From Plasmodiophora brassicae (taxonomy: Eukaryota; Endomyxa: Phytomyxea; Phytomyxea; Plasmodiophorida), in the NCBI GenBank assembly GCA_036867785.1, contig CP145412.1, positions 1,550,001 through 1,614,000 on the forward strand: 64,000 nt of DNA, in the 5' to 3' direction. Position 1 is the first letter of the stretch. Each line of letters starts with the position of its first letter. The notes under the pieces are model-generated. The model saw only the letters and a list, made by a program, of their open reading frames with translations, made no database searches and was not told the DNA's origin. The translations under genes and the position numbers were made by a program. Below are positions 55,001-64,000 of the stretch, piece after piece.

Positions 55001-56062
55001 GGTCGCCGCCGACGAATCGCTCCTGGCGCACGTCGCCGTCGTCAGCGCGTTCATCTCGTCGTACGCGCAGTGTGGCCAGCTGGCCGAATCCGAGCGCCTG
55101 TTCCGGGACCTGGTGGCGACGCCCGACACGACCACGTTCAACGCGATGATCGCCGCGTACAGCCATCACGCCCGGCTGACGAGCGCCCTGGACACGTACG
55201 AACGCCTCCAGCGGGCCGGCCTGAAGCCGAACGACGTGACGCTCGTGTCGCTGCTGACGGCCTGCAGCCACGTCGGCGACCTGCAGCGGGCGCTGGCGAT
55301 CACGGCCGAGTTCGCGACGGCATGGGGGATCCGGGTCGACGCCCGCCACACGAATTGCCTCGTCGACCTGCACGCCCGCATAGGCAACCTGGACGAAGCG
55401 GAGCGGTTCATCGGCGACGCGTCCGACGTGACGTCCTGGATGACGGTCCTGGGCGCCTGCCGCAAGCACGACGACCTGGCCCGGTCCGAGCGCGTCTTCG
55501 CGACGATCTGTCGCTGCCCGACAGCCCCGATGTCCTGTCGCACCTGCCGGCCGCCTACGTGCTCATGTCGAACGTGTACGCTGCGAACGGGCGCCTGGCG
55601 GACGTGCAGCGTCTACGTTGGGCCATGCGGGCCAGGGGCCTGACCAAGGTCCCCGGGCAGACGTCGCTGCTGCTGCCCGACCGCACCGTCCGCTTCGTGT
55701 GCGACGACGACAGGTACCGGTCGGATGCGGGCCTGCGCGACGCCCATGGTCGCATGCTGGAGGACCTGCGAGCGTCAGGGTACACCCCTGACTTGGGCGT
55801 CGTGACGAGGCGTACGTCGTCGGCCGACGAGGCGCGCGCGTCCGTCTGCCGTCACAGCGAGAAACTGGCGATCGCCTACGCCCTGGCAGCGCTGGCGCCC
55901 GGGGAGCCCATCTACGCGACGAGCAACCTGCGCGTGTGCCCCGACTGCCACGAGGTCACCAAACGCCTGTCGGCCCTGTACGCTCGCGACATTTACATTC
56001 GCGATGCGAACCGTCACCATCACTTCCGGGACGGGCACTGCTCCTGTGGCGACTATTGGTGA
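52095..56062 (+). CDS. PPR-DYW protein, organellar C-to-U RNA-editing type, with one frame disruption
   Basis: About 1,320 residues without introns. An Arg-rich N-terminus suggests organelle targeting. Some 25 PPR-like repeats run from about residue 60 to 1,100 (FNAMISAYGGHGRLTNATAV, LKPNDVTLVSLLTACSHVGD). Then come the E-type region (YVLMSNVYAANGRLADVQRL, KVPGQTSLL), the PG box-like GYTPDLGVV and a full DYW cytidine-deaminase domain: HSEKLAIAYAL with the catalytic His-Glu, CPDCHE with the zinc Cys pair, ending HFRDGHCSCGDYW. The frame shifts once near 55505-55512. A single extra base there would restore ATILSLPDSP, so a one-base deletion or assembly error is likely. Such proteins edit mitochondrial transcripts in plants and a few protists. 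Confidence 0.9.
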
Positions 56063-56629
56063 ATACGAACGTAATAATATGGTATTCATATCGGACGCGG
56101 GGCGCGACACTGCTGCAACACGTCGACGATGGTAGCTATAGCTAGTTGTCGTTCAGTTTAGGGCACGACTCTGCCTCCTGTGCGCCGACTAGCTGGCGAA
56201 CGATATTGACCCTATCGAACGATCCAGTACCGCATGCATGTGGGGAACATGGGCCGGTGCCCGGGTTCACGGCCATCAATCGAGCTGTGTGGGCGTCCGT
56301 AATTCGTCGCTTCACATCTTACCGGTCGCTCGTAACCGCTGTCCAGATCGTGTTGTGTTTCTGCAGATGGTACACGAGCCGTCGCACGGAAACGACCAGA
56401 CGGCCACCCGTGGATCGTCAGTCCGTCACACAAGGCGACGATAAGTGGGCGGCGTCGGTCGACGGGACCTGCGTCATTTGGTGCTCACCCTACGGTCCGC
56501 AGTCGCAGAGATCGCTGTCTTCTATGACTGGGTGGGGGATCACCACCAACGTACCGTACCTCTGGACTGGCCACACAGCGCACCTGGGAGTGGATGCCAA
56601 AGAGAGGAGCACTTTGGCGCCGGCCAACG
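56063..56629. other. Intergenic region, nothing recognised
   Basis: About 570 bp between the DYW gene and the receptor gene. An open frame runs through it, but the peptide has no family features and unlikely composition. It probably holds the receptor promoter. Confidence 0.4.
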
Positions 56630-59296
56630 ATGACAACTATCCGTCCTGCCCTGTTCGTTTCGCTCCTGTTCGCCCCGCTGGCCAGCGCGTTCCAGAACCT
56701 GTCGCAGTGTGCGATCTGCGACGGCTCCAATGCCGGCAACGTCGTCATCCAGATCAGCCCCGACGGCTGTACGTGTCCCGGGCGCGTTTGTCTCGACCAT
56801 GTCGATGTGCTGACACTGTCCCACTCCCCACAGCCGTCCTGACAGCGCTGCCCACGCCGGCGTACGTACCGCCTGCCTGCGTGCCTGCCTGCGCACGTGC
56901 TGGGCGTTAACGGTGGGCGCTCGTGCATGACAGGACGTCCGACGAGCAGTTCGTCATGATCATGAACCTGCTGAAGACGCAAAGTCCAACGGCGGCCGTC
57001 CTATACATGGACGTGATCTGGGCGGGCGACATGGCCGGGTACCTGTCCGACCTGGGCACGCTGCTGACCCCGCAGCAGCTGGATGCGCCGATCCCGTTCG
57101 AGCAGGACTACGCCACCGTCAAGGGCGTCCGGGTCGGCGCGCCCTACTTCATCGACACGGGCTTCCTGTACTATCGCAAGGACCTGCTCGCCAAGTACGG
57201 GTACTCGGGGCCGCCGACGACCTGGGACGAGATGGAGGCGATGGCGGCCACGATCCAGGCCGGCGAGCAGGCGCACAACCCGAACTTCTGGGGCTACGTC
57301 TGGCCGGGCGCCGCCACCGAGGGCCTGTCCTGCATCCTGCTGGAGGTGTTCGCGACGCACGGCGCCGGGACGATCGTCGAGGAGGATGGGACCGTGTCGT
57401 TGAACAACCCGCTGGGCCTGGCCGCCCTGACGCGCATGGTCAACTGGATCGGGACGATATCGCCGCCCAGCGTCACCAGCATGAACAACCCGACGTCGCT
57501 GGCCGCGTTCACGGCCGGCAACGCGGCGTTCCATCGCGACTGGCCCGGGGCGCTGTCCACGATCAAGGGGACCTTCGTCGAGCACGTCACCGGGATCACA
57601 CTGGTGCCCAGCAACGGCGGATCGACCAGGCACCACGGGACGCTCGGCGGGTGGATGGTCGGCGTGAACAAGCACGCGGTGGCGCAGGCCCGCGCCGGCC
57701 AGCTGGTCGCCGAGCTAATCAGCGACGCGCACCAGATCGCCGAGTTCTACTCGCACACCAAGATGCCGGTCAGCAGGGACATCTACATGGGCCAGGGGCT
57801 GTGCGCCCCGTCCAACCCGAACGTGACGCAGATCTGCGACGTGGGCACGATCCCGAGCGACTACCTCGTGGCCAGGTGGTCCAAGGTGGCCTCGCCCAAC
57901 TACCAGGCGACGTCGGCGATGGTGTACAGCGCGGTCAACAAGGCCCTGCTCGGGGCCGTATCGCCCAGCGAGACCCTGGCCTTGCTGGAGTGCCAGATCA
58001 CCCTCCGGCTGCATGGTGAAGGCGCCCTGCCGATGCAGTGCCTGACCGAGATCGCGATCAGCACCTGGGCGCTGACCACGAACCTCGTCCTGACCGCCAT
58101 CGCCCTGGTCGTCGTGACGGCGGCCGCCGTCGGCATCGCGGTCCACAGGAACCATCCCGTGATGAAGGCCGCCGCGCCCCTGTTCTGCCTGACGATTTGT
58201 ATCGGCGGCATCGTCCTGCTGGTGTCCAACATCGCGGCGGGCCTGCACCCGGCTCGGTACCCGGGCGCGTGCTGGGCCACGGCCTGGCTGACCTGTATCG
58301 GGTACGTACGTCCGACGACGACAACAACGGTGCCCCCCGTCTGGTGTGTTGTCGATGATGCCGACGGGGCGACGTGCACAGGTTCATGGTCATGATGGGT
58401 GCCCTGTTCGTCAAGCACTGGCGCGTCGGGCAGATCTTCCAGCAGGTGAAGTCGGGCCGGGCCATGGGCGTCGTCAAGATCACCAATGGCGACGTCGCCA
58501 AGCGCGTCGCCCTGCTCGTTGCCCTCGACGTCGTCGTCATCGGCATCTGGATGGGTGCTGACGCGCGCGACCGCCGACGCGGGCAGACCTGGTCTGACAG
58601 GGAACGCTGTACTGTGCAGGCGCCCAAGGGTCCAGCCCGTCCTACGCGCGCGTCATGCAAGCGTCGACCTGCCCGTGCCAGAACGCGGATCTGCATCAGT
58701 TCGTGACGGCGTGCACGCTGAACGCCGGCGGGCTGTGGACCGTCGTCGTCCTGCACGGCATCGTCGTCGTCTGGGGCACTGTCATGGCCATCCACACGCG
58801 TAGCATCCCCATGCTTCTCTTCAACGAATCGGTACGTGGAGGGTGCCGGCGCGGGAGGCAGTACTGCTCGCTGACAGGCAACGCGGGCGTGTCCCCCAGA
58901 AATTCATGGGCCTCACAACGTACAACATCGCGCTGATCATGGTCCTGACCGTGCCCGTGATGGTCATCGCGGAGGCGAACCCGTCCATGCAACTCATGGT
59001 CCGGTCGGTGGCCTGCGTCCTCGTCGTCACCCTGACGATCGTCGTCCTGTTCGGCTACAAATTCTACCTGATCTTCTCCATGACGCCCGACCAGATCACG
59101 TCGCTCACCGTACGTGACGCGCTCGTGGTGCCGGGTCGGTTCGCTTGCTGAGCGCGCCCCGCCCGCGTAGAAACGCACCGTGATGGACGCTGGCACCGCC
59201 GGCAAAGGCGACGACCCCGACGTTGCCGGCGTGTCGGTGGCCGCCTCAGGGCGTCCAACGGCGGCTGGTACGACCAGGCCAAACAACCACCTCTGA
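56630..59296 (+). CDS. Class C GPCR-like receptor with bacterial-type solute-binding ectodomain
   Basis: Exons 56630-56772, 56934-58301, 58382-58554, 58620-58831, 58900-59109 and 59171-59296 give 743 residues. A signal peptide (TTIRPALFVSLLFAPLASA) leads into an extracellular solute-binding domain of the sugar-ABC type (residues about 20-400: TAAVLYMDVIWAGDMAGYLS, VGAPYFIDTGFLYYRKDLLA, GYSGPPTTWDEMEAMA). The seven-helix class C core spans about 425-690: PVMKAAAPLFCLTICIGGIV, CWATAWLTCIGF, ALFVKHWRVGQIF, PMLLFNES then KFMGLTTYNIALI. A short Ser/Gly-rich tail follows. The mix of periplasmic-binding ectodomain and GABA-B-like helices is known from some protists and chytrids. It probably senses a small extracellular ligand, perhaps a sugar. 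The first intron (161 nt) is the longest firmly placed one. Confidence 0.88.
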
Positions 59297-59533
59297 TGCC
59301 CACGTCTACGTTCTCCGGCGACGGACCATTGAGTGACATCCCGGCAACGTCTCGGGACGCCTCCCATCCAGCGCTATCAATAAACAGGACAAGCTGGCTG
59401 TGTGTGCAGCAGCAGGGCCCATGGCCATCACCGTCACGCGACGGGGGGCGATCGATCGAAGCGCGCAGCGTGGTGGCGGGCGACAGAGCTGTTTCGAGCA
59501 GCGCGGAGCGGTGTCGCGCGGGGCCGTCGGCCA

Positions 59534-59860
59534 ATGGCGTCGTCGTGGTCGCCCCCGTCGGACTATGTCGAGGTTGGTCACGCCCGCGCAAGGCAGTGCT
59601 TGTGGCCTGACGTCCCGCCCCAGCAAATGATGGAGTGCAAGCGGAAGCGCGCGCTGACGATCGACAACTGGAAGGGGCTGGCGCTCGGGTTCACGGTCGG
59701 CAACCTGCTGACGGCGCGGGCCGTCCCCCGACACCTGCCGCTGTACGTCCGCCTCCTGCCCATGTTCGCGATGACCTGCGCCGGCATCTACTACGACGAC
59801 AGCTGCGTTCGGCAAGCCTGCCACCACGACATCGTCTGCCGTACGACAACGTCGACCTAG
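59534..59860 (+). CDS. Small protein with one or two membrane segments
   Basis: A 108-residue frame from MASSWSPPSDYVEVGHARAR. A central amphipathic/hydrophobic part (WKGLALGFTVGNLLTARAV, then YVRLLPMFAMTCAGIYYDD) suggests membrane association. Cysteines cluster at the C-terminus (CVRQACHHDIVC). The tail may be mis-spliced. Family unknown. Confidence 0.45.
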   Translation: MASSWSPPSDYVEVGHARARQCLWPDVPPQQMMECKRKRALTIDNWKGLALGFTVGNLLTARAVPRHLPLYVRLLPMFAMTCAGIYYDDSCVRQACHHDIVCRTTTST

Positions 59861-59974
59861 TCAGCAACGTCGACCCACAGGGCCGTCGTGTTTCAATTAA
59901 CGATTCAGCAGCCCCTCCTGTGCGCGCTGGGTCCACCAGTACGGGCGGGGGGCGGCTGTGGAGACACAGCAACG

Positions 59975-62234
59975 CTACCTGCTCGTCGTGTCGAACAGCG
60001 CCGACAGGTCCTTGTCGTATGGCGACCCACGAACGGCGAACACGATGTCGGGCTCGCTGACGGCCAGCTCGATGCCCGGCCGGGGCCTGCCTCTCCTGTC
60101 GACCAGGCGGATGACGTTGGCGTCGGCGAGGCCGTCGATGATCCGGTGCAGGTCGGCGCGCGCCGGCTCCTGACGCCCCTGCTGGGTCGCGATTCGCCCG
60201 TGCCGCCGCACAACGCTGTCGTAGTCGGCGACGTACAGGCCCGTTTGGTGGAGGTCCTGGACGACGGCGCACAGGACGACGAGTTCATGGTAGGACGCCA
60301 TGCGGATCAGCTGGACGGCGACGGTGTCCTCCAGGAGCTTCCTGGCGGCCACGACATGGCTGAACGTCAGCGTCGTGCCCGTGCCGTCCGCCTGTGCCAG
60401 CTCGACGGCCGACTCCATCAGCCGGAGCGCTTGCCGGACGTCGCCGCACGTGCCGGCGACGGTGGCGGCACACAACGAGACGGCGTCGTTGGTGACGTCC
60501 AGGTCGGAGACGCTCCGCAACCTCGACACGATGATCTCCATGATCTGGTCCTTCGTGTACGCCTCGAAGTTGAGGCGCTGGAACCCGAGGCGGCTGAACA
60601 CGCGCGACTCGAGGCGCTCGGGCAGGTCGATCCGGTTGGCAATGGCGATGATGACCAGGCCCGCCGACGGCGTCGACGGCAACCCGAACAGGTTGTACAC
60701 GACGCGGTTCTGCTTGCCCTGGATCAGGTAGTCGAACTCGTCCAGGACGACGACCACAACGGGGGCCTTCTTCTTGCGTCGCCCCTTCACCGACGCCGGC
60801 GAGAAGTACTCCTGTCGGACGCGTCAGCATGTCGTGCGCCACAGGGCGCGGTCGTCGCAGGCGCGGCCAGACCTGCAGGTTCAGCAGCGCCCGCCCGGGC
60901 GACACGTTCCGTTTGGAGGCGCCGATCGCGCTCCACAACGCCGAGTAGACGTGGACGGGCGACTGGAGCTTGAGGGCGTTGATCTCGACGGGCCTGAACG
61001 GGAGCGTCCTGCTCAGCGTGTCGATGACGCGGCGCACCGTGGCCGTCTTGCCCGTGCCCGGCTGCCCGCTGACGTACAGGCCGGCCCCGTACCCGCCCAC
61101 CCGAACCGCATCGGTGATGAACTGTTGGATCTCGGCGAACTCCAGGTCGCGACACGGGAGCGACGTCGGCGCCGACGACAGTTGCATGCGCCCGATCGCG
61201 TCCGACACGTCCGCCTCGGCGCGTTGCACGTCGACGACCTCCATGGCATGATCCGCGCCCGCGTCGCTTTCGAGCAGCGGGCGCCGTACCCGGTGGACGA
61301 TGTCGTAGCGATGCCGAAGCAGGTACGCGCTGAAGGCCTTGTTCGTCCTCCGGCCCTTCTTCGTGGCCTTCCTGCGCTCCCCCTCGGCACCGACGCGGAT
61401 CGGGATCGGCGCGCGCCCCACGATCGCATGCAGCGGGACGTCGTACCTCGTCGTCGTCAGCAGCAGCTCGTTGTCGAACATCGCCGTCGGATCGCATCGC
61501 GTCTGGCGCGGTCGCACGAAGAAGTGCACCTGGGCGAGGCTGCCCTTGGCGACGAACAGGACGACGCGGGCCAGGAACGGCCCGTCCTCGTCCGTGGTCG
61601 ACGGCGGCGTGCCCCATAACCTCGTCCGGATCGGTCCGGGAACGGCAGACGGACGCACGACGACGTCGTCGCCGACGCGAAGGTGCAGGGTGCCGATCTT
61701 GGCCGACGACCCGGATTTGGCGATCGACATCGAACGCCGCCGATCGTCGCTGACGGCCGACCCGTCATCATCACCAGCGTCGTCGGCGTCGGCGTCGGCG
61801 ACGGTGAGCTTCGCGATGCGATCGGAGCAGGTCAGCCCTGAATCCGGACAGTGCCACTGGTCGACGGCATCGCCGATGGCCGCCCGATCGGGGACGCAGT
61901 CGGCACAGATGGCCTGCAGGCAGGACCCGCACGGGTACAGGACGCCCGGTTCGTGGCACACGACGCAGACGTCGTCGTTCTCGATCGAGGTCGACGGCAG
62001 CCCAGGCGCTGCGCCCGCATGGGCGTACGTCGACGCCAATAAGGACGCCCACGCGGAGTCGATCGCGTTCGCAGGGGTGGCCGGCGGCGTCGACGGGTCG
62101 CGCCTGGCGCGCTTCGTCGGCGATTCGTCGTCGTCGCGACGTGTCGAGCGCCGCGACGGCGTCTGGCAACGGCGTCCGTCCGAGTGCACGGCCGGGACGG
62201 CACGCAGCGACGACGTCTTCTTGGACCGCGCCAT
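59975..62234 (-). CDS. ORC1: Origin recognition complex subunit 1 with N-terminal zinc finger and BAH domain
   Basis: Exons 62234-60873 and 60811-59975 (61-nt intron) give 732 residues. A basic N-terminal tail is followed by a PHD/RING-like cluster (CVVCHEPGVLYPCGSCLQAI, then CADC and C) at about 90-135, and a BAH-like region at about 185-300 (LHLRVGDDVVVRPSAVPGPI, FLARVVLFVAKG). The AAA+ core has Walker A SGQPGTGKTATVRRV, Walker B VVVVVLDEFDYLIQ, sensor 1 IIAIANRIDLPERL, and FSRLGFQRLNFEAYTKDQI, all typical of ORC1. A C-terminal winged helix follows. ORC1 binds origins and loads MCM with Cdc6. A finger plus BAH layout is known from plant ORC1, which binds modified histone H3. Confidence 0.92.
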
Positions 62235-62339
62235 TTAGGCGTCGATGCGATTCCCCAGGCGATGGGTTTGGGGACCCGGACCCCCCACAGTCCGCGCCAA
62301 CACCGCCGCGGAGGACGGACAGTACACTCTAGATACAAA

Positions 62340-62401
62340 TGCACGCGATAAAGCCATACAATAGTACTCGTGCACGCGGTAAAGTCATACTATGAATAGT
62401 G
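62340..62401. repeat. Tandem pair of 31-bp units
   Basis: Two imperfect copies beginning TGCACGCG and containing TAAAG(C/T)CATAC, upstream of ORC1. Confidence 0.7.
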
Positions 62402-62447
62402 TCAGCTTGTCTGTTGACACTCTTTTATGGAATTCGTCACGTTTAGC

Positions 62448-62651
62448 TTACAGTTCAGGAATTATTTTGAAGTTTTCTGCATCCACGGCTTCCAGTATAT
62501 CCAGAGCGACTCCCGATAGAGACACTGCAGTGCCGAAGGCCGCAACCGCCAGACCCATTGTCCGCAGCCGCGAATCGGGCCACCTGGTTGTCATCCCCAC
62601 GGTGCAGAAACCGGCGACAGTTACTGCCCATCCTGCCAGCACATGCCCCAA
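62448..62651 (-). CDS. Possible small membrane protein
   Basis: A 67-residue frame with two hydrophobic stretches (VLAGWAVTVAGFCTVGM, MGLAVAAFGTAVSLSGVALD) separated by a short basic loop. The hairpin topology is plausible, but there is no family match and no independent support. Codon use cannot be judged at this length. Confidence 0.35.
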   Translation of the reverse strand: MGHVLAGWAVTVAGFCTVGMTTRWPDSRLRTMGLAVAAFGTAVSLSGVALDILEAVDAENFKIIPEL

Positions 62652-63011
62652 ATAGTCGCACCGTTACAGCCTTGTCGCATAATACCGAGTACCTATAGTG
62701 GCAAAGTGGATGCTCCGAGGTTCGGTCTTTCGGACGCCTGCGGCACTCGTTTACCACCGTACCCTGTCAGCCGTTCGAAAGGTTCATGCACCCAACTCCC
62801 AAATGAGACGAACAGAAAAGAAGGGCGCCCATTATAAGCAAAACGGATCCGCTGACAGCGCACGGCACATAAAGCCTGCCAAGCAGTTGCCGGCCAGCTG
62901 TTGTTCCCCACAGTCAGTATGGGGGTGTTACACCCCACGCGCGTTACATGGGTGTGGTAGTCGTGCAATGGGGATCCGGTTGATGTCATTTGGGTTTGGG
63001 CGGTGGGCGCG

Positions 63012-63143
63012 ATGACGTCGGGGGACGAGATGAAGACGTCGTCCGAGTGCCGACTCTGTTGGCAGAAGCTGTTCCGCAACGACGAGCGGTGGAAGACGGA
63101 GCTCGCTCGCCGTTCACCGTCCTTGACGGTAGGGACCCACTGA
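63012..63143 (+). CDS. 43-residue frame in left arm of the fold-back repeat
   Basis: Reads MTSGDEMKTSSECRLCWQKL then FRNDERWKTELARRSPSLTV and GTH before a stop. It has a CxxC pair. It aligns without gaps to the frame in the other arm at 63218-63349. It may be the first half of a RING-like finger or a gene fragment; transcription is unproven. Confidence 0.35.
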   Translation: MTSGDEMKTSSECRLCWQKLFRNDERWKTELARRSPSLTVGTH

Positions 63144-63217
63144 AACGCCTCAAACTGACGTATAATATCATTTGACTTCCAGGCATGCCAGTGGTATTAT
63201 ACGTCACTTGATGCGTT

Positions 63218-63349
63218 TCAGTGGGTCCCTTCCGTCAGGTTTGGTGAACGGCTCGCGAGCTCGGTCGTCAACCGCTCGCCGTTGCGGAACAGCGTCTGCC
63301 AACATATTGGACACTCGGACGACGTCGTCATCTCGTTCCCCGACGTCAT
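63218..63349 (-). CDS. 43-residue frame in right arm of the fold-back repeat
   Basis: Reads MTSGNEMTTSSECPICWQTL then FRNGERLTTELASRSPNLTE and GTH before a stop, the inverted partner of 63012-63143. Here the Cys pair is CPIC, as at the start of many RING fingers. Start and stop are conserved between the arms, and most changes between them alter the amino acid. Confidence 0.35.
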   Translation of the reverse strand: MTSGNEMTTSSECPICWQTLFRNGERLTTELASRSPNLTEGTH

Positions 63350-63515
63350 CGCGCCCACTGCCCGAAACCAAATGACATCAACCGGGTTCCCATTGTACGA
63401 CTACCACAGACATGTAACGCCCGTCGGGTGTAACACCCCACTCACTGTGGGGAATTACAGCGGGCCGGCAACTGCACGGCAGGCTATGAGCCGTTTTGCG
63501 CTGTCAGCGGAATCG

Positions 63516-64000
63516 CCGCCCCCAGCACCTACGGCGCCGTGACGGCGTTCGTAACTCTGATCGCAGTTGCTCATGCGGCATACCCGACCAGCCGCGACGA
63601 TGCGCCTCATCGGTTATGCGGCACGTCGTCCTCGTGCGTCTGCCCGCTGCCGCCTCCGGACGCTGGCCGGGAATCTCGTGCGGGTGGCGGCCATACGCGA
63701 CAGAAACGGGCCACAACCCTTTGCCGCATATGCGCGATACCGGTCATTGTCATGGTGGGATGCATTTCTCAAGCCGACAGCAGTAGTCTTCCGTGATGGA
63801 ATGTGCCGCGAGGCGCAGCTCCGTGGGCAACATATGGGCGGCGCTCTATTATCGATATTGCGTCGTGTCCAGGACAAGGGCCGGCGCCAGCAACGGTCAA
63901 CCGAGTGTACAACGCTGACAAACAGGACACGTAGATTCAAATCGCATGTGGCGCCCAGGAGGGCCTCGGGTTGCGACGCGGAGCGTGCACAGCCAGGCTG
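63516..64000. other. Window end, nothing recognised
   Basis: No supported gene in the last 485 bp; the overlapping short frames on both strands look like chance. Confidence 0.4.

Larger units (their letters stand above)
62843..63515. repeat. Fold-back (inverted) repeat, arms about 324 bp
   Basis: The left arm (about 62843-63166) and the reverse complement of the right arm (about 63192-63515) match at roughly 80-85 percent by eye with few gaps. About 25 bp separates them, so the whole could form one long hairpin. Each arm holds a related 43-residue frame. It could be a fold-back transposon, an inverted gene duplication or a hairpin RNA source. Confidence 0.75.

Noticed and set aside
52530-55469. 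A 979-residue minus-strand frame opposite the DYW protein
   Set aside because: It is a shadow of a very GC-rich coding strand. The plus-strand frame has repeated PPR motifs and a DYW domain.
56146-56910. A 254-residue plus-strand frame overlapping the receptor's first exon
   Set aside because: It overlaps the supported signal-peptide exon in another frame and lacks family motifs or plausible composition.
63496-63940. Overlapping short frames at the right window edge
   Set aside because: All are under 110 residues, lack motifs and splice context, and overlap each other on both strands.

Overview
The window looks like GC-rich nuclear DNA from a compact, unicellular eukaryote. Genes lie a few tens to a few hundred bases apart on both strands, often head to head, and are cut by many short introns. 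Most introns are 53-80 nt with donors such as GTACG or GTAAG, but a separate class of 18-28 nt introns also occurs. The gene set (PEX11, ORC1, ATAD5/Elg1, SNF4, ARF, Nab2/ZC3H14-like, BRWD/PHIP-like, COA5, a plant-type DYW pentatricopeptide protein, and a class C receptor with a bacterial-type solute-binding ectodomain) fits a free-living or parasitic protist with mitochondria and peroxisomes. A plasmodiophorid/rhizarian or amoebozoan source is only a guess.

Layout. Positions 1-7770: a scrap of a Ty3/gypsy element, a TMEM62-like metallophosphoesterase, a SET-domain protein with a hydrophobic N-terminus, and two related GIY-YIG/zinc-knuckle/membrane-segment proteins. Positions 7977-20876: a 12.9-kb Mutator-like DNA transposon with about 153-bp terminal inverted repeats and an 11-bp flanking direct repeat. 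It carries a GCM/WRKY-finger transposase fused to a deubiquitinase-like cysteine peptidase, a second peptidase gene and a minisatellite. A chromodomain Ty3/gypsy retrotransposon with identical LTRs is nested in the transposase-peptidase gene. This nested element is the most distinctive object in the window.

Positions 20890-32718: a Tim44/MAIP1-like gene, a TPR-like protein, a three-RRM protein, PEX11, a DTW-domain protein, ATAD5/Elg1-like PCNA unloader, AMPK gamma (SNF4), a Nab2/ZC3H14-like poly(A) binder and an EF-hand protein. Positions 32786-49171: a 1622-residue low-complexity protein with a conserved N-terminal domain, COA5/PET191, a PlsC acyltransferase, a BRWD/PHIP homologue sharing a 64-bp divergent promoter with an unknown gene, ARF, a palmitoyltransferase and two multi-pass membrane proteins. 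Positions 49405-62234: a CaMK-type kinase with a 10-nt microexon, a secreted B-lectin, the DYW pentatricopeptide protein, the class C receptor and ORC1 with an N-terminal zinc finger. The last 1.7 kb holds a fold-back repeat whose two arms each encode a related 43-residue frame.

Exon models were built by eye from splice consensus, phase and family conservation. For TMEM62, SET, RRM, PEX11, ATAD5, SNF4, Nab2, the large gene, PlsC, DHHC, kinase, receptor, ARF and ORC1 the exon lengths sum to whole codons. Other models are approximate.
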